DNA from: Bombardia bombarda
Lineage: Eukaryota > Ascomycota > Sordariomycetes > Sordariales > Lasiosphaeriaceae
Assembly: GCA_030512295.1 (NCBI GenBank)
Contig: JAULSR010000001.1
Location: 3,309,001 to 3,373,000 of the forward strand
Length of the DNA: 64,000 nucleotides
Direction of reading: 5' to 3'
Positions within the stretch are counted from its first letter, which is position 1; each line of letters starts with the position of its first letter. Below, piece by piece: positions 21,780 to 32,835 of the stretch. A program made the translations under genes and the position numbers. Below the pieces are notes generated by a model. That model had not been told where the DNA came from. It searched no databases and saw only the letters and a list, made by a program, of their open reading frames with translations.

Positions 21780-22820
21780 TCAAGCACCTAGTCCTCTCCG
21801 CTTCGCGCCGGCCTCAAACTTCATGCGCACGCCCGCATCAAACTGCTGCTCAAGCTCCTTGGAGACGTGACCAATGTCAAGCCTAGGGCGGGAAGAGACA
21901 CCCGTTGCCCCCACGGTCGAGACGGCGGCGGCGGAGCTCTGCTTCTTCCCACCTAAAAGTCTCATGAACTTGTCCTGGCGCGAGGTACCGCCCTCGAGGA
22001 CGTCGGCATTCCACCGCTCCGCGAGTCTCACACTCGGCGAGGCAGTCATCGGCACCTGGGGGGTGCTCTCCGGGGGGATCTGTGGCGTGTTGCTGGTGGT
22101 CTTGGGCTTCTTTTCCTTCTCCTTCTCCGCCTCCTTCTTGGCCTTCTTCTCCTTCTTCTCCTTCTTGCGCTTCACTCGCTCCTCCTCCTCTCGCCTGGCC
22201 TCGTCATCCTCACTTTCTGCATCCTCCATCCCCTCATCCTCATCTTCATTTTCGGCGAGTGCGGCGATGGCAGCAGCACACACGGCAAGGAAGGAGCCAA
22301 CCTTTTTCGCCCTTGCTCTCCTCTCCTCATCAACCTTTTGTGCCTCGGCTGACTTCTTCTTCTCGATAAGCTTAAGCCGCTGCTTCTTGGCGGCATTCGC
22401 GCGCTGCACCTCGGCATCGACCACCTTTCTGACGATCTCGAAGACTGCTGCCATGTTGGAGACTTCCTGCTCAGCGGCCTCGTGGGCCGATGTGCTTTCG
22501 TCCTTGCTGGCAGTGGGGGTTTCATCGCTAGACTCGTCCTCCTCCTCATCACTGCTGTCGCTCTTTTTGCGTTGCTTCTTCTCTTTCTTCTCCTTCTTTT
22601 CTGACTTGCGCTTCTTGGCGGACTTTACGTCATCCTTGTCATCAGCCTCATCGGTTGCACGCTTGCGCTTCTTCTTCTCCTTCTTAACGGATTCCTCGAT
22701 CGAGACTGAAGACTCGGGCTCTGCCGACTTTGACTTTTTGGACTTTTTCTTTTCCTTACGGTCCTCATTGGCGGTATCCACAATGGCGAAAGCCTCAAGC
22801 TTCTTGTCCTTAGAGCCCAT
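21780..22820 (-). CDS. lysine-rich nuclear protein with C-terminal SMAP domain
   Basis: 346 aa in one exon, from the first ATG (MGSKDKKLEAF). Most of the protein is Lys/Glu/Ser-rich with long charged helices and many bipartite nuclear/nucleolar signals. Near the C-terminus the segment WNADVLEGGTSRQDKFMRLL matches the small-acidic-protein (SMAP) domain found in KNOP1-type lysine-rich nucleolar proteins. The very last residues (FEAGAKRRGLGA) are also conserved in fungal relatives as I recall them. A nucleolar or ribosome-biogenesis role is inferred. The large open frame on the opposite strand (21874-22881) is a shadow of the biased codons. Confidence 0.8.
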   Translation of the reverse strand: MGSKDKKLEAFAIVDTANEDRKEKKKSKKSKSAEPESSVSIEESVKKEKKKRKRATDEADDKDDVKSAKKRKSEKKEKKEKKQRKKSDSSDEEEDESSDETPTASKDESTSAHEAAEQEVSNMAAVFEIVRKVVDAEVQRANAAKKQRLKLIEKKKSAEAQKVDEERRARAKKVGSFLAVCAAAIAALAENEDEDEGMEDAESEDDEARREEEERVKRKKEKKEKKAKKEAEKEKEKKPKTTSNTPQIPPESTPQVPMTASPSVRLAERWNADVLEGGTSRQDKFMRLLGGKKQSSAAAVSTVGATGVSSRPRLDIGHVSKELEQQFDAGVRMKFEAGAKRRGLGA

Positions 22821-24169
22821 GTTTGACTGCAATTTGTCTCAGAATTTGAGTGAGAATCTGTTGTGTGAATGTGGGGAATGATGGCCAGTCGTGTAGATGA
22901 CCGTGGCGAATTGTTCTGTGAGACGCAGGTGGGAGTTTGGTTCAAGATGGTGTTAAAAAAAATGAAAATTGAGTACAATGTGAAGGAGACTCATGATTTG
23001 CCATGGCGACGAAAATTGTTCTCTCATAGTCAGACCCTAACCCTTGCGCCCATCAAGTTTAGAATGCCCATAAACTCGGCAGCTGTTGCCACGAAAAGAT
23101 AGCAACCCAAAAAGCAAAAAGTAATCTTTGATGAATAAATCGCATTATTAATGAATGATAAGGAGGCAAACGAAGCGTAATTCACTACTACTATGATCGC
23201 CTGCAGCTTTCAAATGACCAACGCAACGCGAGGCAGACGTCCATGACGGGGCAACCTGAGCACAGGTCGTCCGTTACAGCGACTTTACTGCCAGTTTGCT
23301 TTTCCATTGCACCAACTGTAAGACGTGTGTTGCTGTCGAGGCTTCCGGTTTCTGACTGGTCGGCCTCGCTCCACCCGGCCGCCCACTCCGCCAATTAGAA
23401 CCCGGCGCACGGGCCTAACTTTTGTCCCTTGACCCGGCCCTCCGCGTACTGGCTGCTGGACCGCGAGGTCGGATGTTCACGATAAGTACCTTCCATGCCC
23501 CTTCGCCCTTTCGCCCCTTCGCCTCGATTCTGCCTTTCCTCCTTCCCCCTCATTCCTTTAATTTCCTCTGGCTTCGATCGCACGTATCCCGGCTAATGGT
23601 AAAATTGCCGCACGCCGCTCAGATAGCCAACGCGCTGCCAGCGTCGGCATTTGGGACCGAAGCTGTCTCATGGAAACAAGGTAATGCGTCACTCTCCCAG
23701 GCATCTCTGGCCATCAAATCTGACTGACTAGATGACCGAAATAGAAGCTCTAGAACGTCGAGCGCCCGAGGCACGCTTAATATTGGATCAAAACCCCTCG
23801 ACAACCGGTGAAGAGAGCACGTTTCTCAGCCGCTAGGAAGAGCAGGCAAGCGCTGGATTCCCACGATGCGGAAGGAAGCGGGAAGGAAGCGGCTTGATCT
23901 AGCATCGCAACGAGGTGGCTGCCTGGGCGGGCATCGGGCATGTGGTGTCAGCTCTTCAGCTGCCGTGGTCGGTTGGTCGGGTTGGGTGATCACCAACAGT
24001 ATAGGAAGGTTTCATAAACCATTCTCCAGAGCTGGATCCGATGTCCGAGCGTGGCGTGCGCCTTGTCACGTAGCCAAGAAGAATCCGTCCAACGAATGGG
24101 CACTTTACGGACAAGCGGAGCCGTCGTTGTCTGGATTAGGGGCAGCCTGGAGCTAACGCTTCGAATCAG
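22821..24169. other. intergenic region upstream of the kinase gene
   Basis: Contains the promoter of the SMAP gene. Any 5' exons of the kinase gene should lie in the right half, but no frame here shows a glycine-rich loop or a clear VAxK strand. Confidence 0.4.
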
Positions 24170-25253
24170 GGCATGAAATCAGGCCGCCAGTCTCAAATCA
24201 CAAGCACCTCAAGGTTCGTGCCGCCAGGTTGCCTATTTATATAGGATCGGCCAGAACATCGAAATCTTCATGCCTCTCTACGAAGGCAGCCTTTACGGAT
24301 TACTACGACGAGAGAGGCAGAAGGAAAGAGACGTCGGGCCGGAGTTGGTGCGAGCTGCGTTGGCGGCCACGACCGATAGGATGTTGTCCCAGATCTTGGA
24401 CGCCCTCGATTTTATCCACACGCGAGACCCACCAATCATTCACCGAGACATAAAGCCTGCAAACATCCTCTACCGAGGTGACAAGTTCCTCTTGACTGAC
24501 TTCGGCATCGCAAAGATTGTCGACACATCAACGACTATGGTTGGATCCTGCTGGTATGTAGCGCCTGAGGTTCGATTGAGCGGTGGGCAGACACCCGAGG
24601 TCGACATCTACGGGCTCGGCGCAACCGTCGTGGAGTGTTTGGTGGAACTCCCACCCGAGACGGAGAGAGCGAGCAAATGGCCATATTGGGAGCAATGGCA
24701 CCAGGAGCTCCGTTCGCTCCTCAACGAACACGCATCTCCCTACGCACCCATGGTCGCCGACAACGCCGAACATCGATTTTCAGCCCGAGAGCTCCTGGAC
24801 ACCTTCAACCGGCCGGCTCACATCCCGTCCCAACCGCAAGCTAATGTCGGCTGGACGAGCTTGGGGCTCTCTATGCAGCAAGAAGCAAACCAGTCCATGA
24901 CGGGAAATTCCGCACCGCCTAGCCCCATGGACTGGACGCAAACGGGAGCCATAGCCATCTTCCGCGGAGTTCCTCGGCCTGTACTAGAGGATACAACTGT
25001 ACAGCCATGGCCAACAGCAGTTCCGTCACGGAATGCCCCTCCCGATCCACCAGCACAGACAGGAACCAGGCGTCGAGGGTCTGTCAAGTCTGCAAGGTCT
25101 ACTGACGAAAGGAAGGGCCAGAGGAGGAATCGGTCATCATGGAATGGGCGCCGTGGGGAGCCCCTATCGGTGGGGGTGGCCAAACGAACATCACGCCGGA
25201 GACCCGGACCAGCCGCGCGAAGCCAGGAGATGCAGTCGTTAGGAATGTCCTGA
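24170..25253 (+). CDS. protein kinase, N-lobe not found (partial or decayed gene)
   Basis: The kinase C-lobe is clear: IFMPLYEGSL hinge region, IIHRDIKPANIL catalytic loop, LLTDFGIAK metal-binding loop and CWYVAPEVRL activation segment end, then a disordered basic C-terminus to 25253. The body starts at or before ATG 24270. An upstream exon 24170-24213 (HEIRPPVSNHKHLK) joined at 24255 would give a good alpha-C to beta-4 sequence, but that intron would be only 41 nt. The ATP-binding glycine loop and the beta-3 lysine are not visible in the 1.3 kb upstream. The gene may have several small 5' exons or may be a truncated copy. The layout resembles fungal serine/threonine kinases; its pathway is unknown. 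Confidence 0.6.
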
Positions 25254-26267
25254 CCTAGTGCGAAGACCCACACCAACCGCGAGCGGATGCTGCAGTGGCT
25301 GCAGTAGCTGCAGGAGAGACGCCGGCGGAAACGACGTGCAGCTGGGTCTCTATAGGCCGCCTGGGGCGACATTGTCGGGTTCCGCTCCAGGCAGCAGGCC
25401 TGAAGTTTGAGCGAGCATGCATTGAATCCAATCATTCAGCCTCCGGGGGTCTGTCAACGGGCCGCGCGATGATTGGATCCCACATGTAGACTTCTCGGAA
25501 GGAGTAGCCAGCGGGTTACACCGGGAAAGCCCCTCGACTGTTCGGCCACCCAGCAAGCCACCGACCCGTGAGTCACCTATTGGCGCGTTTCGTAGGCAAT
25601 CCGATTGGTTGGCCACGATTCCGGGTGAAGCTCGTACATATAATCATAGGACGAAAGCAAGCGGCTTAGTTGTCGACATGGCGACCCATCGGGAGGACCC
25701 CGCTAGCTGTTGGACAATGGCTACGCAGGAGGTACCGCCGCCGTCAGACAAATATTTTCCCATGCCGTCGGACCATTTTCCCAGGTGAGGCCACAGAGTA
25801 ATGCGAATGCATTGGCGGGATTTCCTTTCCAGTCCACGACGCCTTGCAACAAGGCAATCGCCATGCACGCGTCTTTACCGCAGCCCTCACCCTCGGCCCA
25901 TCTCCCACCTCGTCCTCCACCCACGTCAAAACCCTTCGCATCACCCCATGGCCGCAGATCCACTACATTGCTGACGACGGGTCGGCTTAGCTGGACGATA
26001 AACTGGAAACCTTGTTGCGTTGGACCATGTTCCGCTCGTACCGGGATCGCCTCCACGCCTCCGTCGGGCCGCAATCTGCCGCACGATCGCGAATGCGCAG
26101 GGCTGTCTTGAGGAGATGAGATCCTCGCGAGTCGAAGAGAGCAGCTTTCTCGAAGAGGGCGCCGCCAGGGTGCACCAAGGGAGGAAACTGACACCCACGA
26201 AGATGATACTTCGTTGTTTCAAGGCTTGCTATGGATAACGGCAAACGATCATGATGTTGAGGCCCTT
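25254..26267. other. intergenic region
   Basis: Several medium open frames overlap here on both strands, but none has a recognisable domain, a good start context and consistent splice sites. I see no supported gene. Confidence 0.4.
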
Positions 26268-26960
26268 TTAGAAGAAACGAACAATCAATCCTTTGCCTAT
26301 CCATTTAAGACACATCCGAGGATGGCCTTGATAATGAGTGTACGTCTGCTGTAAAATAAATGTTGAAGTGGAGTTAGCGTCAGAGCTGGCTCCTACTTTC
26401 CCTTTCAGGCATGACCCCACTTGCCCGGAGGTGGTGGGGCCGCGGTAGATGATTAGTGGCGGAGAGTGGCGGAGGATGGAGAAGCTGCGGGGTGGGGGAT
26501 GAGCGAGGAGGCGAAGGCGCGGGTCTCGGCTAGGGCGGATTTCCAGAGGGGGGTGGTCGGTTGTTCGTGGGTTAGGAGGGGTAGGGGTGGGGGTGGGGAG
26601 GGGGAGATCAAGGGCTGCGCGGAGGTTGGGGGTGCTGCGGGAGGTTGAGAGGGATGAGGGGAGCTGTGAGAATGAGGTGAAGGAGGTAGAGGGTTGTGGT
26701 GAGGGTGAGAAGGTTGCTACTAGGGTTGGACGTGGCGGTAAGGCAGGAGCGGTGTAGCGGATTGAAAGTGAGGGCCGCTGCTGGGCGACCTCCTCGTAAG
26801 GCAGAGGGTCGTCGTTGTAGATGAGATCGTGGGTTGTTGACCTTGGTGGGAGCTGTGAAGTAGTGGCATTTGGAGCTACGTCTGTTGCGTGGTTGTCGAC
26901 TGTTGGCCCGGGGGCTGCCACTGGCTTCCTCCGAATTGGAGGCTTTGACTTAAGGTCCAT
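26268..26960 (-). CDS. proline-rich hypothetical protein, probably a truncated gene
   Basis: The frame starts at MDLKSKPPIRRKPVAAPGP and is Pro/Ser/Thr-rich for about 170 codons. It includes a DLIYNDDPLPYEEV box and ends in FSILRHSPPLIIYRGPTTSG. That last block looks to me like the start of a conserved fungal domain, and the next codons (CAA then gtgggg) could be a splice donor. No continuation of the domain is visible downstream on this strand. It may therefore be a truncated gene or one whose last exon is lost. The function is unknown. Confidence 0.4.
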   Translation of the reverse strand: MDLKSKPPIRRKPVAAPGPTVDNHATDVAPNATTSQLPPRSTTHDLIYNDDPLPYEEVAQQRPSLSIRYTAPALPPRPTLVATFSPSPQPSTSFTSFSQLPSSLSTSRSTPNLRAALDLPLPTPTPTPPNPRTTDHPPLEIRPSRDPRLRLLAHPPPRSFSILRHSPPLIIYRGPTTSGQVGSCLKGKVGASSDANSTSTFILQQTYTHYQGHPRMCLKWIGKGLIVRFF

Positions 26961-27549
26961 AATCAAGTGTCAACCTCGCTGTCTGCGAGGCAGAAAATCA
27001 CCAGGAAAGGTTTTCATATCGTTCGCACCTTTCCATATGTTTAAGATTCATGAAACACATTCATGACGTTGTTGCTGCCAAGAGTCGGTAAGTGATGGTT
27101 TCAAGCACGGGCAGAGACTGGGCACCATGTGATCCCCTTTTTCTTAGGATCCACTTCGAGGCTTTTGGTCGAGTGTCACTCAGTAACTGTGAAGCAACTT
27201 TCACCGGGAAAATATTGTCGAGCTTCTTCTCAGCCTCATTTTCGGGATTGTCACTTTAATCAATACCCCTAACAAAGAAGTTCTCGTTGTGTATACTCTT
27301 TCATCTTCTCTCCAAGTAAAGCCCCCTCTGATTGGTAGAAATAAAAGTGGGGAGAAGCTTGGGAAAGCAAACAAGACACAACGCCATGTTTCTTCTCTTC
27401 CAACCACAGTACATACGAATGAATCCCATCACGACTGACCTCGCATTCTATCAGCATTAAGATTGAGTTGTCAGAATTGAGGCCGCGCGCAGCTTTTGAA
27501 TGCATCTTCACCAAATCACAAACTTAGCATTTACAACACCATATTAGCC
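26961..27549. other. divergent intergenic region
   Basis: Flank between the proline-rich frame (-) and the F-box gene (+). No gene seen. Confidence 0.5.
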
Positions 27550-28554
27550 ATGTTGCCACATGAGCTCGACCAAAAGTCCTGCGAAAGCCTCGAATCCGAA
27601 GCTATCCTGCGCATCACATCATATCATAGGAGAGACTTTGACGCCAAGGTTGTCACAGCAGGACCTGGACAACACGATCACGCTCGTTCGTCCCTGTTCA
27701 AAAGTTTTAACGAATCCGCAAGCTCAGGCCTGGGCCGACTTCAACGTCTCCCGTTTGAGCTCCTTTCATCCATTTGCCTTTTGCTCGACCTTCAGTCTGC
27801 CCTGAACTTCAGCCAGGCCAGCCGGAGCGCTCGGGAGACAATTGGGAGCATTCCACAATATCACCGACTCCGCGAACATTCCCTTGAATGCATATGGGCT
27901 CTGTCTCGGACAGGTCTTTCGCACCACACTAGCATCTCAGACTTACATGCAGCTTTTCTGACCGAGCTCTGCGTTATTTGTGGCTCGTTTGGCGGGTTCC
28001 TTTTCCTTCCCAGCGCAACTCGCTGTTGTTTCGCCTGTATCGAGTCTGCACCAGATTTCCGGATCATCTCATTTCGTTCGCTTCAAAAAGAATCACGCAG
28101 ACTAGCGACGTGGCTCAAAAGATCTCATCCGGTGATACACTCCATCCCTGGGTCATATTCGTCAAACGAAAAGGAGTACACGAGCCGACGAAAACTCGTA
28201 TCCGGACATCATGCTCTGCAGTTCCCTCGAGCAGACCACGACGAAGACCCCCGGGCCATTCTAGGCAAGCTACCCGATTCTCCAGTCCTGAGATGTATGG
28301 CGGCCTGTCGGCTGCCATATTTCAATTTGGCGACTGGCGACTTGCAATTGGGGATATCTTGCAAGGGCTGTCAGATCGCTATGGAGGCCAACTTCAGCGA
28401 TGCCAACTTTTCTCGCCGAGAGCGTCTCTATTCACGAGACGGGTTCATGCGTCATTTTTGGGACTGCGTAGAGGCAAAGGAGCTCTGGGCTTCTAGTGAG
28501 GGAGGGATGGTTGCGGCCACAGAGCCGGAGTGGACGAGACGTGGAGGGTTATGA
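27550..28554 (+). CDS. F-box protein
   Basis: 334 aa in one exon from ATG 27550. An F-box lies at about residues 64-105 (RLQRLPFELLSSICLLLD, then ALNFSQASR). It is followed by a region with paired cysteines (CVICG ... CCFACI) often found in fungal F-box proteins of this type, and CKGC further on. F-box proteins bind Skp1 and choose substrates for SCF ubiquitin ligases. No substrate-binding repeat is recognisable and the target is unknown. The protein is of a rapidly evolving type common in filamentous fungi. Confidence 0.75.
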   Translation: MLPHELDQKSCESLESEAILRITSYHRRDFDAKVVTAGPGQHDHARSSLFKSFNESASSGLGRLQRLPFELLSSICLLLDLQSALNFSQASRSARETIGSIPQYHRLREHSLECIWALSRTGLSHHTSISDLHAAFLTELCVICGSFGGFLFLPSATRCCFACIESAPDFRIISFRSLQKESRRLATWLKRSHPVIHSIPGSYSSNEKEYTSRRKLVSGHHALQFPRADHDEDPRAILGKLPDSPVLRCMAACRLPYFNLATGDLQLGISCKGCQIAMEANFSDANFSRRERLYSRDGFMRHFWDCVEAKELWASSEGGMVAATEPEWTRRGGL

Positions 28555-29543
28555 GATCATCATGTCACATTGCTTCAATGGTCAGACAGCTCTCTTTCGT
28601 TCAAATATCTTCTGGCTGGGCGTACAAATCCATGTTGTCAAGTTTCGCGCAGGACTTACGCCTGTCGCCTTCACAGACCCCAATACGCGACCCCTTGTAT
28701 GGGTACACTTTCTTTCTCTATAACCATCCCAGACACCCCTTGCTGAGCTTTCCAATGATTGTGGTATTGGAATACTGCAATCCGTGGCAGCGTCCCACCC
28801 GCCTGGGGGTCTACAGGACAGAGCTCAACCTCGCAAGCCAGTCAGTGCCACCCCTTAGAACAATCTGACTGAGCGCCCTGAGAAGCATGTGAGGTCATAC
28901 AGGCATTGACTCCTGAGGCCCTGTCCTGCTCGATAGACTGTCTTCGCGGCAGAGCCTGACACTTGCAGCCAACCTGAGCCCAAGGCACAAACACGAGCTA
29001 CCTTCCTCAGGGTCAACACCACAAGACGACATTCATCTAAAGCGTAGCCGGTTTCACTCGCCAAACTAAAACGATTTCCCGCCGATTTCCCGCCAGCCGA
29101 GCGCTCCGTAACGCTGAACAGGAAGAAACAGGAATCTGGATTGGACAAAGCCTTGGTAGATGCCCTGCATCGAGAGGCTGGTGTTGGTAAGCGGACTAGG
29201 GAAAGGTCCGTGAGGGGTAAGCGGCTGAGGTACGCTGGCACTTGAGATTCCTCTGCAATCCCGCGATGCGATGGCTTTAGGGGGCGTGGTGCGCCCTAGT
29301 GAGGGACCGGAGGTTCATGATATTCTTAAGCAATCAACCAATTAAGCATGATCCGAGTTCACACTACGTGTCAAGCGTTTTCTTCTGCAGCGGAATGGTT
29401 GCATCCAGCAATATCCAATTTCAGTTATTTATAGCCTCTCGCAAAGGAAGAACACTAACTCGAAGTACATGATAGGAACTGCATCCTCCCGCCAACATTC
29501 GCCATAGCTCCGAATCGTAGAGATGTCCAGTCTTCCTGTCTCT
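28555..29543. other. intergenic region
   Basis: No supported gene. It includes the 3' flank of the F-box gene and of the small Cys-rich gene. Confidence 0.45.
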
Positions 29544-29744
29544 CTATTCTTCAATATCGCTGTAGTACTTCTTCGGCGCATCAGGGTTCACAAGATGGCC
29601 TGGGCAATAATTGGTCGACAACTTGCCTTGCCTCAAGAGAACGGGCTTGCACTTGACATTAGTGCCGCTTCTTTCTTCACATTGTACGAATTCACCACCC
29701 TTCTTGCATCCGCAGGTGTATTTGATATAGAAAATTGTGCACAT
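29544..29744 (-). CDS. small cysteine-rich protein (66 aa)
   Basis: An intact 66-aa frame beginning MCTIFYIKYTCGCKK, with cysteines at CGC, QCEER, VKCK and NYCPGH and an acidic C-terminus (KKYYSDIEE). The spacing resembles small cytosolic Cys-rich proteins common in filamentous ascomycetes, which may bind zinc. There is no signal peptide, so a secreted effector is unlikely. The function is unknown. Confidence 0.6.
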   Translation of the reverse strand: MCTIFYIKYTCGCKKGGEFVQCEERSGTNVKCKPVLLRQGKLSTNYCPGHLVNPDAPKKYYSDIEE

Positions 29745-30831
29745 TATGTTTGCGGGATGACTGGATTAGCCACTACGTTGTTCGCCTGGTCTAGAATGTT
29801 GTAACCTACGAGAATCTGGTAATGATGATAATAAGAAGGTGTCGAGGTATTTTGCAATGCAACGTTGTGGTAAGCTGTTGTATTTCGAGAGACTTTGATC
29901 TGACTGATGTTGGATGAGTAAGAGCCAGGACACAACCCATGGAGAAGGTACACCGGGGCAGAACGTACTATGAATCTTGGAATGCTTGATATGGCAGTCA
30001 GATGGGTTTGATGTGTGATGGATGAGCAGATGGAGTTCTGGGAGGGGAGGAGAGGCTCCTTCTTATAAGTTATGTCCATCTCGACCTGCCTACTTGGCTT
30101 TTGGATCGTGGATGGTCCTTTTGCCCATAAGACCGTCGTCCAGGCTGCTGAGGTGGATCCGGGCCGCTCCTTGAGTGAGCAGAAGTCAAATTGTGTTGAC
30201 CAACAACTTAGTCCCAAGTTTAGCTGCCTTGCTCAAGCTATGTCCGAGACACCACTAGTTTGCAGTGTCTGCGGCCGGGGCTACAGCAGTGGTGGCCTAG
30301 TGTGAATGGGCCTACATTAACGCTGCGGAGCAGCCGGGCGGCTATTTTTTAGAGCTAGGACATCTTCTCTTAACGCCCCCGCTTTACAAAGATAGGCAGG
30401 TGACTAAGAAACAAAACGCGGCCCAGGCCGGGCTGGTCAGACAATAGACATGAGAGAGCGTCATGAGCCGCATAAAGGCCGGCCAGCAGCGGCGTCACGC
30501 GTTGACAGCGCTTAGCGAAACGCTGCGCCACGCCGGCCAATCATAGGGCAGCGGCTTGTTTGCACGCCGCCCACAACTGTAGTTCCACTTCTCGGCACCC
30601 ACAACCACCAGTATTTCCTCCTCTGCATGACACCAGGCAATACTGTGTACTGGTTCGAATTCTACGGTCATACTGATCGCACAGGCAATATTCTCTCCTC
30701 TACTTCCAAGACTAGCCGCTTTCCCTTCTCACGAAGTCACACCCCGAGTAAATCCTTCAATTTTGTTCTTCCTTTGGTTACGCCAGCCCAGCCCAGCTCA
30801 TCAACCACCATCCTCCACCCGAGTCGCAAGC
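29745..30831. other. divergent intergenic region
   Basis: Promoter space between the small Cys-rich gene (-) and the phosphotransferase-like gene (+). Open frames here lack domains. No gene seen. Confidence 0.45.
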
Positions 30832-31614
30832 ATGGACTCGAAACCGCCTTCCCCAGAGGTTCTCTCCATGGAGACCTCGACGAGGGATAACAGCTACTTT
30901 CGGATCCGCTACAACGATAAAGTCAAATACGTCGTCGTCACACGCGGTACCTTCAACTCTGACGAGCTTTGCTTGCCGCTGTATTCACTCCCACCTCTCC
31001 CATACGAGGATGATGGATGGACTGTCGCCCGTGTTTCGCGCAATCCGGGAAGCCCGCAGCTACAGTTTGTTCTAGAAAACCGCCCACTGCAGGGGGTCAA
31101 GGAGATCTGGCACCCCGAGCAGGTCGACTGCCTGGCACTCAAAAGGGTCCAAAGGTTGACGATGAATGTGTCTGAGTGCACCCGAAAGGGCCAAAAGGCG
31201 CCCCAGTCGACCGTTATCGCAAAAATCGCGCGATTTGAGTGGGAGATCCCGCGCATTGAGCAAGAAGGGCACGTATATCGCCTTCTTCAGGATACCGACA
31301 TTGGCCCCCAGTTCCTAGGACATGTTATTGAGCAAGGCCGTATAATTGGGTTCGTACTTGAAAAGTTGCACGGCAAATCTGCTAGCATCGAGCATCGAGC
31401 CCGCTGCACCGAGGTCTTAGGGCGCCTCCATCGACTGGGGCTTCTCCACGGCGACGTCAATCGGCATAATTTCATGGTCGGTGACGGCTGGACAAAGATG
31501 ATCGACTTTGAGAAATCTAAAGAAACACAAGACGAGGGACTTTTCAAGGCGGAGGTGTCAAGTCTCTCATCTGAACTCGAAGATGAGAGCGGACGCGGCG
31601 CAGGATTTCTTTGA
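30832..31614 (+). CDS. small kinase-like phosphotransferase
   Basis: 261 aa from ATG 30832, one exon. The second half is a minimal kinase/aminoglycoside-phosphotransferase fold: an ATP-lysine candidate in VIAKIARFEW (about residue 131), a hinge in FVLEKLHGK, the catalytic loop LHGDVNRHNF (206-214) and the metal-binding IDFEKS (DFE, 225-227). The N-terminal half (1 to about 115) is a fungal-specific domain with no known role. Such proteins form large expanded families in filamentous fungi and their substrates are generally unknown. The normal DFG is DFE here, as in many of these atypical kinases. Confidence 0.75.
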   Translation: MDSKPPSPEVLSMETSTRDNSYFRIRYNDKVKYVVVTRGTFNSDELCLPLYSLPPLPYEDDGWTVARVSRNPGSPQLQFVLENRPLQGVKEIWHPEQVDCLALKRVQRLTMNVSECTRKGQKAPQSTVIAKIARFEWEIPRIEQEGHVYRLLQDTDIGPQFLGHVIEQGRIIGFVLEKLHGKSASIEHRARCTEVLGRLHRLGLLHGDVNRHNFMVGDGWTKMIDFEKSKETQDEGLFKAEVSSLSSELEDESGRGAGFL

Positions 31615-31788
31615 TGTCACGACAGCAGGCACGGACAATTCAGTACACCAGTTGACTTTCTCGATCAGCAAAAGTCTGTATAAAGAAAACATAAGGATTG
31701 AAATAACGGATCATCGATCGACACGTGCGTATACGCGATACTGGCCGGCGCTTCTTGGTGCGAGCGTGGGGAGACGCAGCGGGAAGAC

Positions 31789-32562
31789 ATGGGCGTAGCG
31801 ATTGATGCGGCGGGAGTGTTGATGGAGGAACAGGCGCTCAGGCCGATATTGAAGGCGCTGATGACCAGTCCTGTCAGGAGTCGAGTTGTGGCGAAATGTG
31901 TGCCCGTGGAGGGCACGGTAAGCGTGTCTGGAATCCAAAGGGTGGATGGAGAAGAAGATGGAGTGGCGGCCAGGTTGATGAAGATGAATGTTGGGGAGCT
32001 CACACCGCCCCCGCCGGGTTTTGTATTTCCCGGGACTGTGTTGGATAGGAACAGAGGTGAAAGCAAATATGAGGATGGGGTTCCTACTAACCCAGATTAT
32101 TGGATATGATCTCAGACAGCAAAACGACTCGACAGGCTTGCTGACAGTGATGGCGTTTAACAATATAGCAGTAAATGAGCGTTGCTACTTTCCAGGCACT
32201 TTTGCTAGGCACAAGTTTTGCTATTGGGAAACAGAGAGCCCTGAATATTCGACCCCTGAGCCACGGCGGTCACATGCCAACACTATCCAGGGGTTGGAAG
32301 GATCAAATTCAGCATTGCTAGCTACTCTGCATTTCAGGGAGCGGATCATGTCCTGCGACTCAAAAAGCCAGTCATGATTACGTTGTTTTGTTAGCCGCCA
32401 CGAGTACTCAGGCTACCCAGTGTCCCTACGACCACGGCGGGACAAGAGATTCGAGGTGGAGGAGCCGAGTGAGATATTGGAGGATAGCGTGCTGGAAGAT
32501 TTGCATCCGAAGGTGGAGGCGAAGAAGGCGTTTAGTCGGCCCAAGAGGCCGGGCAGGTGAGT
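31789..32562 (+). CDS. possible two-exon gene of unknown function
   Basis: Two coding-like stretches on the plus strand. The first is an ATG frame at 31789-32109 containing EEQALRPILKALMTSPVRSR and TPPPPGFVFPGTVLDRNRG. The second runs from about 32396, after a good acceptor (ttgttttgttag), to a stop near 32562, rich in charged residues (RRDKRFEVEEPSEILEDSV). They could be joined by a long intron starting near the gtgaaa at 32057. The join is an inference and the family is not recognised. Confidence 0.25.
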
Positions 32563-32835
32563 GATTTGGGACATGGTGGTTTGATGAAACATGGGATGGG
32601 ACGGTATTGTTGATGACTCTTGCTCGATATACGATATCCTAGAAAAATGGGTAAACCCGTGCGGAATGGGTACCGTGTCCCAAAACAGTAAAGAAGCAAT
32701 GCAGTCCGATGCTACCTTGCAATGCAATTTCAAACGTATAGTATGTACACATCTCCCAATGCAGACCCAAACATCAATCATCAAAGCCGCTCATGTGTCC
32801 GCCTTGCACATGTTTTGTTCCGTCCCTTCTCCAGA

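Noticed and set aside
21874..22881. 335-codon Ser/Phe-rich plus-strand frame
   Set aside because: Shadow of the Lys/Glu-rich SMAP-domain gene.
29745..30217. 157-codon minus-strand frame upstream of the small Cys-rich gene
   Set aside because: No domain; appears to be leader/promoter DNA.
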